The notes below the pieces were generated by a model, which was not told the origin of the DNA, searched no databases, and saw only the letters and a program-made list of their open reading frames with translations. 64,000 nucleotides of DNA from Candidatus Iainarchaeum sp. (GTDB lineage Archaea; Iainarchaeota; Iainarchaeia; Iainarchaeales; UBA10219), in assembly GCA_018304425.1 (NCBI GenBank), contig JAGVWE010000007.1, positions 25,804 through 89,803 on the forward strand, in the 5' to 3' direction. Both the position numbers and the translations under genes were made by a program. Below are positions 25,501 through 31,933 of the stretch, in pieces (position 1 is the stretch's first letter; every line of letters begins with the position of its first letter).

Positions 25501-26325
25501 GTTGATGTTGTTGCCGGTCAATTCGAGTCCATGGTAGATGGCGTTCACGTTCCAGTCATCGATGAAGTCCAGGGTGTAGGGTTGGGCACCGCAGTTGCCG
25601 AGGTTGCTCTGGTCGTAAAAACGCACGTCCAGGCGCTGGGGGTGGTTCACGAACCGGCATGGAATGGCGGTAGTCCATTTCCCCGCGCATCCGATGATTC
25701 CCCCGGGGCACATCGGGGGCGGGGTGCCACAGGCTGTGCAAGTATTCGGGTTGGGGCAAATCAGTCGTTCGGCGAGGTAGCTGGTGGTGGGGGTCGTGGA
25801 GGTGCAACCGCATCCTTGTCCGGGGGGAACGCAGGCACCGAACGCGGTCTTGGCGCCGCCGATGCAGGCGCCGCCTCCGAGGTTAGCCGTCGTGTTGACC
25901 GCCCATCGGGGCCCGACTCCGGACTTGTTCTCGTCGTTGATGCATTGCCAGCCGACTTCATAGGCCAAGGTCTTGCTGGGGCCGTTTCCACAACTCCAGA
26001 TTGCGTTGAAGCTGGGACATGTTTCGATGCTGATGTTCTCGTCGTAGCTGGGATCAAGCCCCAGGGCTTCGGTCATTTCGAGTTCGAAGGCCCCGGCCGC
26101 GCGTTGGGTTAAGGGTCCAAGGCCTTGGTCTAGGCCGGGGGCATAGGCGTCGATGGGAGTGCAGGAGTCAACTCCTCCCGCCGTCGTCGCACACGGGGTT
26201 CCGGCGCCTCCCGAGTTCGGGCCGCCCCAAGTCAATTCCATGGCGTGTCCGGTGAGGATGGCGGATAGGGCCAGGGCGAGCGCCACCAGCGTCCATCCGG
26301 TCGGCCATCGGATCTGTTTACCCAT
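22513..26325 (-). CDS. Giant secreted surface protein with LamG domain and PEF-like C-terminal anchor
   Basis: A 1270-residue exported protein. Signal peptide: residues about 10-30 (hydrophobic LVALALALSAILTG, then AM). The long middle is Thr/Asn/Cys-rich with at least three similar blocks that read WTTAIPCRFVNHPQRLDV, RITVKPCRWANHPRTTDI and matching ...DWN...Y..(I/L)(D/E)L.., i.e. internal beta-domain repeats. About 905-1120 is a concanavalin-like LamG fold (LVSAWNFNKDD ... KFDGVDDKVEI ... WIHVAGT). A fibronectin-like unit precedes the anchor NVIPEYDEITMALAA, membrane helix, RVRR. Likely an archaeosortase-type or anchored adhesin or S-layer-associated protein. Confidence 0.85.
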   Translation of the reverse strand: MGKQIRWPTGWTLVALALALSAILTGHAMELTWGGPNSGGAGTPCATTAGGVDSCTPIDAYAPGLDQGLGPLTQRAAGAFELEMTEALGLDPSYDENISIETCPSFNAIWSCGNGPSKTLAYEVGWQCINDENKSGVGPRWAVNTTANLGGGACIGGAKTAFGACVPPGQGCGCTSTTPTTSYLAERLICPNPNTCTACGTPPPMCPGGIIGCAGKWTTAIPCRFVNHPQRLDVRFYDQSNLGNCGAQPYTLDFIDDWNVNAIYHGLELTGNNINCVKVENGTRSLVSHTSMGGMVYAGNANNGEIDTNGELPYCTPDTAFILDTNYVIDYNIMSNIHRSIDNNFGLRYSAGAVGKWDSPYGDHNVDAGVRQGKPISYVPNNSTAFAGNKCFSDPILGGALWEPIDLNLPRWEIVDFIDSPLSPNGWFGTTGNTAGLRNPHWTLTDTNYVGDDGNATTTLAGGTPYAGRITVKPCRWANHPRTTDIQAEDLNLSADGGTSGGAWRMYPMDWIDDWNAAVLYASIDLNGANAPATCPSDLVGRAGDGNNMACSPDSNFTFNLTTTDTNTHQYLVRLKVMPNVSGNLGFKIEPHYATSLLTPIRGNHATPLVPAPQQVGYTCNDPLIDSPDIPYKTFALVSAPLLPTGCSRTYSSAPDNTANITCAGSYTGGTEYDFNLLFAPCNISTGTLGVATYYADIDFNIAATTANITSAWPTDFINQWGCNPACTASGQCSGGNTCFIHQESGYINRCNNYCGTHTTNGPDANLLWPEGGSHYQKTDGNILVKFTVRDTSYAPLPASGNFREEDELYASLYASLYAADFNTSGKFAADVNLAQLARNPTNDANCSAPGGTSYASEPRYFFDQNVLCFYDWNPAGLADQNYFIDVNVYDKAKNIGQDSTPKQLMGTESGLVSAWNFNKDDSNAIRAWDATSGNKHGELLSGPRWDTNTPMTPAEYTDLKFDGVDDKVEIADLTSSLSTAFTVAYWVRAQSAVYNPMVEKNGSTNNNFPAPFDFRTAADAFPQDIVLVYGASGTANLLTAVDTLPQNTWIHVAGTANTTVGGRLYVNGVLRASSGNTTMSDEDQKIIFGQRLDNLGFAHIDLDSVFIWNSVLNKKQIKQQSGSVLISANDAPAVSSVAPTGSGQSCTVPTPYDITWTADDADLDDVNFSIYYGTDASTCANNTNLIIGNISQTTAACNPDDTSCLYSWTCDVTIGNYYLRVEADDGFTKTNACSPNTLNVIPEYDEITMALAALIAAGIFLRVRRAAKP

Positions 26326-26433
26326 CCATTCCCCTCAATTCAACCCCTATACTAATAGTGTTTGTCTAATATAATACGGATAGGATTAAATTGTTTGCCT
26401 TTAAAAGCATTTCCGGCACCCAATGGTTTCAGG

Positions 26434-26506
26434 GGGCGTGTAGTCTAGTCTGGTAGGATACCAGCTTTGGGAGCTGGCGACCTCGGTTCAAATCCGGGCA
26501 CGCCCA
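26434..26506 (+). tRNA. tRNA-Pro (anticodon TGG), uninterrupted copy
   Basis: Acceptor GGGCGTG/CACGCCC, anticodon stem CCAGC/GCTGG around TTTGGGA (anticodon TGG at 26468-26470), T arm CCTCGG-TTCAAAT-CCGGG region, discriminator A. Complete and intron-free. Its 3' half recurs exactly at 28197-28230 and, from the anticodon loop on, at 29653-29694. Confidence 0.95.
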
Positions 26507-26615
26507 TCCTTTTAAAGCCGCTTTTTTTCTTGGCTGGGCTGGGGGAGCCGCTTCTAGTGCCAAGCCTGCTTTGTCTATCAGGGCAGGGCCTGCACGAAGA
26601 TTATTATGCCTGGTG

Positions 26616-27821
26616 TTAAAACCGGATGGCGGGTTCTTTTTCCGTGAGCCATTCTTGGAGGTTCTTGTTTTCTATTTCGATGTTTTCTTCGGTGCTTTTG
26701 CTTGTCTTTCCGGGGTAGAGGATGGTTGCTTTCAGGGCCTTGTTTTTTTTGCAGAATTCCATCAGGCCTTCCTTTTCCCTTTTTGGCAGGTTTTCGGAGT
26801 AACAAACGTTTATCGGCAACAGGCTCGTTTTTTTCTTTGCGACGAAATCGACTTCCCCGGCGTTTTTCCAGTAATAGGCCTCGAATCCCCGGTGCTTGAG
26901 TTCGATTGCAACTGCTGCCTCGGCAAGCCTGCCCCTGTCTTCGGTGAATGACTTTGAAGCGTATTGCTGCATTCCCAAGTCAAAGGCAAAGACCTTTCTG
27001 GGCTTTGAAAGGGATTCCTTTAGGGAGAACGAAAAGAACGGGACCTGGAAAACCAGGAAGGAGGCTTCCAGGTAACCCAGGAACTGTCTTATCGTGTCGT
27101 ACGACAAGCCAAGGGCGACCCGCATTTTTTTCAGGCTTACTTGTTTTCCGGAGTTCGTCAACAGGTAAAACGCAAGGTTTCGTAAAGCCGCAGGGTCTCT
27201 CACGTCATGCCGCGTAATTATGTCTTTAATCAAGGCGAGTTCGAAATAGGACTCCAACAATTTTTCTTTTTTTTCGGGGTGCAAGGCGACTTCAGGGTAG
27301 CCCCCAATCTTGAGGTAGGCGTTAAGGCCTTTCTTGGTTACGCGCTGAAACTCGCTGAAAGAAAAAGGCAGTACTTGAAAACCAATCCCCCTTCCACCCA
27401 AAGAAGTCGCAAACTCGCTGCTCAAGAGCTTTGCGGAAGAACCCGTGACTATTACCTGGCACTGCCGTGTGTCGACGGCCCTTCGGACCCATTTCTCCCA
27501 TCCCTCGACTAATTGCACTTCATCGAAGACAAGGGTGTCTTTCGCCTTCAAGCCGTCTGCAAAAGCGTCCAGTAAATCGGTGTTCAACGAGCCCACAAGC
27601 TTCGGGTCTTCCAGGTTGACGTACCGTGTCAACGTGTTCTCCGGCATTTTTTTCAGAAGCCTTCGGGCGACAACGGATTTCCCTGAACGCCTGGGGCCAT
27701 ACAAGAAAACGACGTTGCGACTGCCCACGAAGGGCAGTATGTCATCTTCAACGTCTCTTTTGAAGGTAGTCTCTTTGACGGCCCATTTTTCCAGAAGCTC
27801 GCCTAATTCCCTTGAAAGCAT
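26616..27821 (-). CDS. AAA ATPase with DUF4143 domain (first copy)
   Basis: A 401-residue ATPase: Walker A GPRRSGKS (42-49), Walker B TLVFDEVQLVEGWEKWVRR, sensor VIVTGSSAKLLSSE, then a winged helix and the DUF4143 C-terminal domain with AYYWKNAGEVDFVAKK, a nuclease-like E-V-D-F-V motif. The ATG at 27821 is about 24 nt from a TATA box, and an 11-bp dyad lies just beyond. The gene stands alone between two tRNA-Pro copies. DUF4143 ATPases have no settled function. Confidence 0.88.
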   Translation of the reverse strand: MLSRELGELLEKWAVKETTFKRDVEDDILPFVGSRNVVFLYGPRRSGKSVVARRLLKKMPENTLTRYVNLEDPKLVGSLNTDLLDAFADGLKAKDTLVFDEVQLVEGWEKWVRRAVDTRQCQVIVTGSSAKLLSSEFATSLGGRGIGFQVLPFSFSEFQRVTKKGLNAYLKIGGYPEVALHPEKKEKLLESYFELALIKDIITRHDVRDPAALRNLAFYLLTNSGKQVSLKKMRVALGLSYDTIRQFLGYLEASFLVFQVPFFSFSLKESLSKPRKVFAFDLGMQQYASKSFTEDRGRLAEAAVAIELKHRGFEAYYWKNAGEVDFVAKKKTSLLPINVCYSENLPKREKEGLMEFCKKNKALKATILYPGKTSKSTEENIEIENKNLQEWLTEKEPAIRF

Positions 27822-27850
27822 GAAAAACCGGTGCGCAAACGAATATATAA

Positions 27851-27874
27851 AGGGTTACGTTACAACGTAACCCT
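27851..27874 (-). promoter_or_regulatory. Perfect 11-bp dyad at the ATPase promoter
   Basis: AGGGTTACGTT (27851-27861) and AACGTAACCCT (27864-27874) are perfect complements separated by AC, flanked on both sides by TATATA. On the reverse strand the TATA stretch 27843-27850 sits about 24 nt before the ATPase ATG, so the dyad occupies the BRE/upstream position and is a strong operator candidate. Confidence 0.65.
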
Positions 27875-27938
27875 ATATAAAGGCTCAAAAAACGCTGTTG
27901 GCGGGTTTAAACCCCCAAACAGGATGTAAGCCGGGCCA

Positions 27939-28105
27939 GGCCTATGCAACGCATAGGCCGTTTCCCCGAAGACTTTGTCTTCGGGGCCTCGTCTCCCAAC
28001 AGGGAGACAAGGTCGCAGGCCTTTTGTAAAAAGGCGTGCGAGGCGAAGCCGAGCCAGTTCCATGCCGTGCATGGAACCTTTTCGCAGGCCTTTTGTAAAA
28101 AGGCC
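27939..28105. repeat. Array of five short perfect hairpins
   Basis: In 167 bases, five separate perfect stem-loops follow one another: GGCCTATGC-AAC-GCATAGGCC (27939-27959), CCCCGAAGAC-TTT-GTCTTCGGGG splits (27964-27986), GTCTCCC-AACA-GGGAGAC (27991-28008), GCCTTTT-GTA-AAAAGGC (28019-28035), GTTCCATGC-CGT-GCATGGAAC (28057-28077), and GGCCTTTT-GTA-AAAAGGCC (28087-28105) as a sixth. The fourth and sixth share cgcaggccttttgtaaaaaggc. No protein is credible here. The array ends two bases before the intron-bearing tRNA-Pro. Confidence 0.85.
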
Positions 28106-28107
28106 TT

Positions 28108-28230
28108 GGGCGTGTAGTCTAGTCTGGTAGGATACCAGCTTTGGGAAAGCCTTTTTTGCTTGCGCAAAAAACCCTTGGGAAAAGGGCTTCCAGCGTGCTG
28201 GCGACCTCGGTTCAAATCCGGGCACGCCCA
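28108..28230 (+). tRNA. tRNA-Pro (anticodon TGG) with a 50-nt intron
   Basis: Both exons match the intact tRNA-Pro at 26434 except base 38 (T instead of A). The break is at 37/38, giving an intron at 28146-28195. Intron ends GGGAAAGCC and GGGCTTCC can pair as the central helix of a bulge-helix-bulge; inside are TTTTTTGC-TTGC-GCAAAAAA and CCCTT-GGGA-AAGGG type hairpins, like the array just upstream. If spliced it gives a functional proline tRNA; if not, it is an insertion-disrupted duplicate. Confidence 0.8.
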
Positions 28231-28269
28231 TCATAGTATAGTTCCAATCAGCTTGTCCTTGTGGGTAGC

Positions 28270-29529
28270 TTACCTTTCAAGGAGCCATTTCCAGGCAGGC
28301 GTCACCCTTGTCTTGCCGATTCGGGTTTCTTGGTCATACGTTATGATGATGCCTTTCCTGCCGCCAAATCGTTGGATGGCTTCCTCTAGGCCCCTGGTTT
28401 CGCGTTTCTTGTTTTCTTCGGTGAGCGTGTGGCACACCTGTATGCAGGCATCCTTGGTTAGGAAGTCGCATTCAAATCCGTTCTTGTAATAGTTTATTTC
28501 AGTGTTGCCACGGCGGAACAATTCCGTGAACACAATGTTTTCCAGTATTCTGCCGGGGTCTTTTTCGGTGTTGTAGTAGTTGATGAAGCCATGGTCGCAG
28601 ACATAGGCCTTTTTCAGGTAGGCCGATTCCTTTTTGAAGGATTTTTGTTTTGCATTGACAAAGAAGCAAAAGTATGCGTCTTCAAGGCATTTCGAGTATT
28701 TCTGTATAACGGAGGTGCTGGATTTGTAGCCACTGCTTTTCGCAAAGTTGTTGAATTTGTTCATTGAGTACTCGGAAGCATATTGCCTCGTGAGGTTCTT
28801 CATGAGCAACCGCATCAGTTCGATGTTCTCTACCTTGAACCGCTCGACGATGTCCTGGAATAGCGTGGTTTTGAAGTATTGGTCGATGAACTCCAGCTTC
28901 TTTTCCAGCACTATTTCCGGGAACCCACTCAGGTGCATGAACTCGTCAAACGCTTTTTTTACGGCTGCTTTGGTTCCATTGAACTCCCAATTCCTGCCCG
29001 GGCGGATGCCCCGTATTCCAAGGAATTCCTTGAATGACAAGGGCATCACTTGAATGGGATAGTCCCGTCCCCTCACGGCAGTGGCGATTTCCTTGCTTAA
29101 AAGCCTCGAATTGGAGCCGGTGACATAAACCCGATAAGCTTCGTCGTTCACGCGCCTGACGAATTTTTCCCAGCCCGCCACATTCTGGATTTCGTCAAAA
29201 AAAAGCAGGGGTCTTTTGTCCGGGTAAAGCTCGCCATAAGCTTCCAGTGCCAGCCCCAGCTGGCTGGCTTTCATTTCCGAAATCCGTTCGTCCTCGAAAT
29301 TAAGGTAGAGAAAATCAACCAAATCCAAACCCTTTTTCAGGTGTTCCTGCATGATCTGGTAAAGCATGTAGGTTTTGCCGGCCCTCCTGGGACCAAGGAT
29401 TACGAAAACCTTGTTGACCTCCTTGAATTCAGGCACTTCGACGTCTCTCTCGAATGCCTTCGGCAGCCCCCTTGAATGAAAACCCGCAATGGCTTCCTTG
29501 ACGGCTTTCTTTATCTCGACATCCAGCAT
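28270..29529 (-). CDS. AAA ATPase with DUF4143 domain (second copy)
   Basis: A 419-residue relative of the ATPase at 26616, not a recent duplicate: Walker A LGPRRAGKT (46-53), Walker B LLFFDEIQNVAGWEKFVRR, VYVTGSNSRLLSKE, winged-helix segment, and C-terminal EINYYKNGFECDFLTKD with the nuclease-like acidic motif. TTTAAATAG lies about 25 nt before the ATG. It fills the interval between the intron-bearing tRNA-Pro and a third, partial tRNA-Pro. Confidence 0.88.
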   Translation of the reverse strand: MLDVEIKKAVKEAIAGFHSRGLPKAFERDVEVPEFKEVNKVFVILGPRRAGKTYMLYQIMQEHLKKGLDLVDFLYLNFEDERISEMKASQLGLALEAYGELYPDKRPLLFFDEIQNVAGWEKFVRRVNDEAYRVYVTGSNSRLLSKEIATAVRGRDYPIQVMPLSFKEFLGIRGIRPGRNWEFNGTKAAVKKAFDEFMHLSGFPEIVLEKKLEFIDQYFKTTLFQDIVERFKVENIELMRLLMKNLTRQYASEYSMNKFNNFAKSSGYKSSTSVIQKYSKCLEDAYFCFFVNAKQKSFKKESAYLKKAYVCDHGFINYYNTEKDPGRILENIVFTELFRRGNTEINYYKNGFECDFLTKDACIQVCHTLTEENKKRETRGLEEAIQRFGGRKGIIITYDQETRIGKTRVTPAWKWLLER

Positions 29530-29559
29530 ACTATACTAGCCCCCCAACAGCTATTTAAA

Positions 29560-29645
29560 TCTTTCTTTTAAAAGAAAGAATTATGGCAAAATTGTTCTCT
29601 TAAAAGAATGCTTTTGCCTGCGGCCATTAGTCTGGCCCGGCAGGC
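29560..29645. repeat. Second hairpin cluster, beside the partial tRNA-Pro
   Basis: TCTTTCTTTT-AAAAGAAAGA (29560-29579) is a perfect palindrome; GGCAAAA (29585-29591) pairs with TTTTGCC (29612-29618); GCCTGCGGCC (29616-29625) pairs with GGCC and GCAGGC (29634-29645) with a two-base bulge. The cluster leads straight into the tRNA-Pro fragment at 29653. Confidence 0.7.
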
Positions 29646-29652
29646 TGCCCCA

Positions 29653-29694
29653 CTTTGGGAGCTGGCGACCTCGGTTCAAATCCGGGCACGCCCA
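29653..29694 (+). pseudogene. tRNA-Pro(TGG) 3' fragment
   Basis: Forty-two bases from the anticodon loop to the discriminator are identical to the intact tRNA-Pro(TGG), but no matching acceptor GGGCGTG exists upstream; instead a hairpin-rich stretch vaguely D-arm-like (tagtctggcccggcagg) precedes. Archaeal integrases commonly recombine in exactly this tRNA segment, so it resembles an attachment-site copy left by an integrated element. Confidence 0.75.
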
Positions 29695-29714
29695 TTCGCC
29701 TTCTATTTTCCCTC

Positions 29715-30839
29715 TTAGCCGATGACCACGCCCAGCCACAAGCCAACCAAATAGGTTACGGTGGCCGCGCCCAGGCCAACCAGCGTCATTTCGAGGCCGC
29801 TGCGGAAAAACGAGCGAAGCGTCACCAGGGTGCGCAACGCGCCCGCCAGGAACAGGGCCAGGCACGTGAAAGCAATCGAGGCCGGCAAGGCCGAGGGCAG
29901 GGGCAGCAACGCGAAGGGCAGGACCGGGACCATTCCGGCCACGGCGAACGCGAAACCCGTGTAGGCGGCAAGGCGCCTGGGAGAATCGAAACTGGCTTCG
30001 CCAATGCCTTGTTGTTCGGTCAGCAGGGCCTTCACGAACTCCGCGGGGGAACGCGCCAACCGCTCGGTGACGGTGCGCGCCTCTGCCTCCGTGAAGCCCT
30101 TGGCCAGGTACGCGCGCCGCAACTGTTCTTTCTTGTCCTCCAAGGCAAAGGCAATGGCCTCGCGTTGGAGGCCCGCGCGGGACTCAAACACTTCCTGCTC
30201 GGCTTTCACCGAAATGTAGTTGGACGCGGCCATCGAGACCGCGCCGGCAATCAGTCCCGCGGTTCCCGCGATGAGGACCGGCGCGGTTGCCTGGCTGGCG
30301 CCTGCAACGCCGGCCACCAGGGCCAGCGTGCTTCCCAGGCCGTCGTTCGCGCCGAGAATCATGCTCCGCAAGACGCCTGCCGAACGCCCGGTTTCCTGCA
30401 ACTGGTCGAACAACTCGACTTCGTGGCTGACTTCCTCGGGCAGCAACTGCTTGAAGAGGGCCTGCGCGCGCTCGTCCTTCCACCGGCTGGCCTGGTCCTT
30501 GTACCTGGCGATGCCATCCACTTCCGCCTTGTGCAGCAAGGGCAGCACCGCGCGTACACCAGCCAGGCGCGCAAGCAGGGCGAGGACCTGGTGCTCAACC
30601 ATCCGCTGGCGCGCGGGCACGGCCTGCCTTAGTTCGTCCAAGAGCTCTCGCCAGTGGCCGGCATGCTTTTCCTCGAAAGACGCCAGGGAACGCAGCAGCG
30701 CGGCCCGCGCCGCGTCCTTGTCCATGGCGGCCAGGGCCTCGTACAGCCACTGGCTGGACACCTCGTCCACGTAATTGGCTTGGAGTTCGCGCACGTCCCG
30801 CGCACGCCATTCAAAGGCATTGGCTGCAGCCATAACCAT
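29715..30839 (-). CDS. Rubrerythrin-VIT1 fusion, putative iron/manganese transporter
   Basis: A 374-residue membrane protein. Residues 1-150 are a ferritin-like/rubrerythrin helical bundle (SSQWLYEALAAMDKD, SFEEKHAGHW, LLHKAEVDGIARYKD, EEVSHEVELFDQL) with Glu/His metal ligands. Residues 150-374 are a CCC1/VIT1 transporter (ILGANDGLGSTLALVAGVAGA, AAGAVSMAASNYIS like, EEAR.V.ERL.. linker, three C-terminal helices). The fusion is known in bacteria and archaea as MbfA-like iron export or storage. A TATA box sits about 25 nt before the ATG. Confidence 0.9.
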   Translation of the reverse strand: MVMAAANAFEWRARDVRELQANYVDEVSSQWLYEALAAMDKDAARAALLRSLASFEEKHAGHWRELLDELRQAVPARQRMVEHQVLALLARLAGVRAVLPLLHKAEVDGIARYKDQASRWKDERAQALFKQLLPEEVSHEVELFDQLQETGRSAGVLRSMILGANDGLGSTLALVAGVAGASQATAPVLIAGTAGLIAGAVSMAASNYISVKAEQEVFESRAGLQREAIAFALEDKKEQLRRAYLAKGFTEAEARTVTERLARSPAEFVKALLTEQQGIGEASFDSPRRLAAYTGFAFAVAGMVPVLPFALLPLPSALPASIAFTCLALFLAGALRTLVTLRSFFRSGLEMTLVGLGAATVTYLVGLWLGVVIG

Positions 30840-30907
30840 GCCTGTGCCCCGAACAGAATAAATAAAGCGGGGTTATAAAGTTTTCCCTGGCTAAAATCGT
30901 GGGGCCA

Positions 30908-30980
30908 GGGGAGGTAGTCTAGTCTGGCAGGATACCAGCTTGGGGTGCTGGCGACCCGAGTTCAAATCTCGGCCTCCCCA
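30908..30980 (+). tRNA. tRNA-Pro (anticodon GGG)
   Basis: Acceptor GGGGAGG/CCTCCCC, anticodon stem CCAGC/GCTGG around TTGGGGT (anticodon GGG at 30942-30944), T arm CCGAG-TTCAAAT-CTCGG, discriminator A. No intron. It lies just upstream of the proline biosynthesis genes. Confidence 0.95.
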
Positions 30981-30981
30981 C

Positions 30982-31062
30982 TGACCGCCACAGCCGGTCA
31001 ACGTCTGTGGACTTTCCCGTGCCGCTTCGCGTCACGGGAAGAGGCCTGCCTTTGGGCAGGCC
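30982..31062. repeat. Third hairpin cluster, after tRNA-Pro(GGG)
   Basis: TGACCG/CGGTCA (30982-31000, or the alternative CCACAG/CTGTGG to 31010), TTCCCGTG/CACGGGAA (31014-31040) and GGCCTGCC-TTTG-GGCAGGCC (31043-31062) are consecutive perfect stem-loops between the tRNA and the proC promoter. Same style as the arrays at 27939 and 29560. Confidence 0.75.
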
Positions 31063-31183
31063 CCAAGTTGCAGCAAACCTTTAAATACTCCTGTGGATAT
31101 AAGTAGTATGATGAACCTGCAAAGAAGGCGATGTATTCCAGGCCGGTTCCACTGATTTCACTAGCCATCGCCCCAAATTTTTC

Positions 31184-31933
31184 TGCATCGGTTTCATCGG
31201 CTTCGGCCGCCTTGCCTCCGCGCTGGCTGCCGGGCTCCTCTCTGCCGGCTGGCCTGCGCGCCTGATTTCCGCGTGCACGCGGCGCAACGCTCGGACCATT
31301 GCCGGTGTGCGTTGCACCCGTGATTGGGCGTCCACGCTCCGGAACGCGCGCGTCGTCATCCTCGCGGTCAAGCCGAAGGACGCCGAAGCCGCGCTCACGC
31401 AGGCCCGGCCGCACTTCGCCCGCGACACGCTGCTGGTTTCCGTGGTCACCGGGGTTTCCCTGAAAAACCTGCAGTCTTTTTTCGGCTTGAAGCGAGTCGC
31501 GTACGCCATGCCGAACGTGGCCGCGCGCGAAAATTGTTCGCTTACTGCGCTGTGCTTCAGCCGCGCGTGCACGCGCCAGGACAAGCGCAGGGTGCAGGAA
31601 ATATTCGGCCTGCTCGGCGAGACCCTCTCGCTTTCTGAGCGTGACTTCATGGCTTTCATGTACGCCGACGCTTGCGGCATTGCTATCGTCTCCTATCTCG
31701 TGCAGGCGCTCTTCCTTTCGTTCAACGATTTGGGTCTATCGGAAAAACTTTCGCTGCGCGTCACGCGCGCGCTGCTCCGCGGCACGGCCTCGCTTGCGGA
31801 CACCTGGTCGTTCGAGGAGATAATCGGAATGGTGAAGACTAAGCGCGGCTACACCGAGCGGTTGCTGCAAGCCCTGGACCAGCAACGCGTCGCCAAAGGA
31901 ATTCGGCGCGCGTACGAAAAGGTGGGCCGATGA
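31184..31933 (+). CDS. proC: Pyrroline-5-carboxylate reductase, N terminus out of frame with any start
   Basis: Catalyses the last step of proline synthesis (pyrroline-5-carboxylate to proline, NADPH). The Rossmann fingerprint CIGFIGFGRLASALAAGLL starts at 31184, and ILAVKPKDAEAAL, AMPNVAARE and the C-terminal helical dimer domain follow. The frame is open back to 31115 but contains no ATG, GTG or TTG before the fingerprint; the first GTG (31307) would cut the fold away. A TATA box (tttaaata, 31080-31087) and ATG codons at 31108 and 31131 lie in other frames, so one base is probably missing or extra near the ttttt at 31178. The stop overlaps proA. Confidence 0.85.
   Translation, partial: CIGFIGFGRLASALAAGLLSAGWPARLISACTRRNARTIAGVRCTRDWASTLRNARVVILAVKPKDAEAALTQARPHFARDTLLVSVVTGVSLKNLQSFFGLKRVAYAMPNVAARENCSLTALCFSRACTRQDKRRVQEIFGLLGETLSLSERDFMAFMYADACGIAIVSYLVQALFLSFNDLGLSEKLSLRVTRALLRGTASLADTWSFEEIIGMVKTKRGYTERLLQALDQQRVAKGIRRAYEKVGR

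Noticed and set aside
27851..28105. CRISPR array
   Set aside because: The stem-loops differ in sequence from one another, there is no constant repeat, no regular spacer length and no cas gene.
28108..28230. Group I or self-splicing intron in tRNA-Pro
   Set aside because: The insert is 50 bases and sits at position 37/38, which fits an archaeal bulge-helix-bulge intron and is far too short for a self-splicing intron.
27860..28234. 124-residue minus-strand frame across the hairpin array and tRNA-Pro
   Set aside because: It runs antisense through a tRNA gene and its intron and consists of translated hairpins, so it is not a credible protein.
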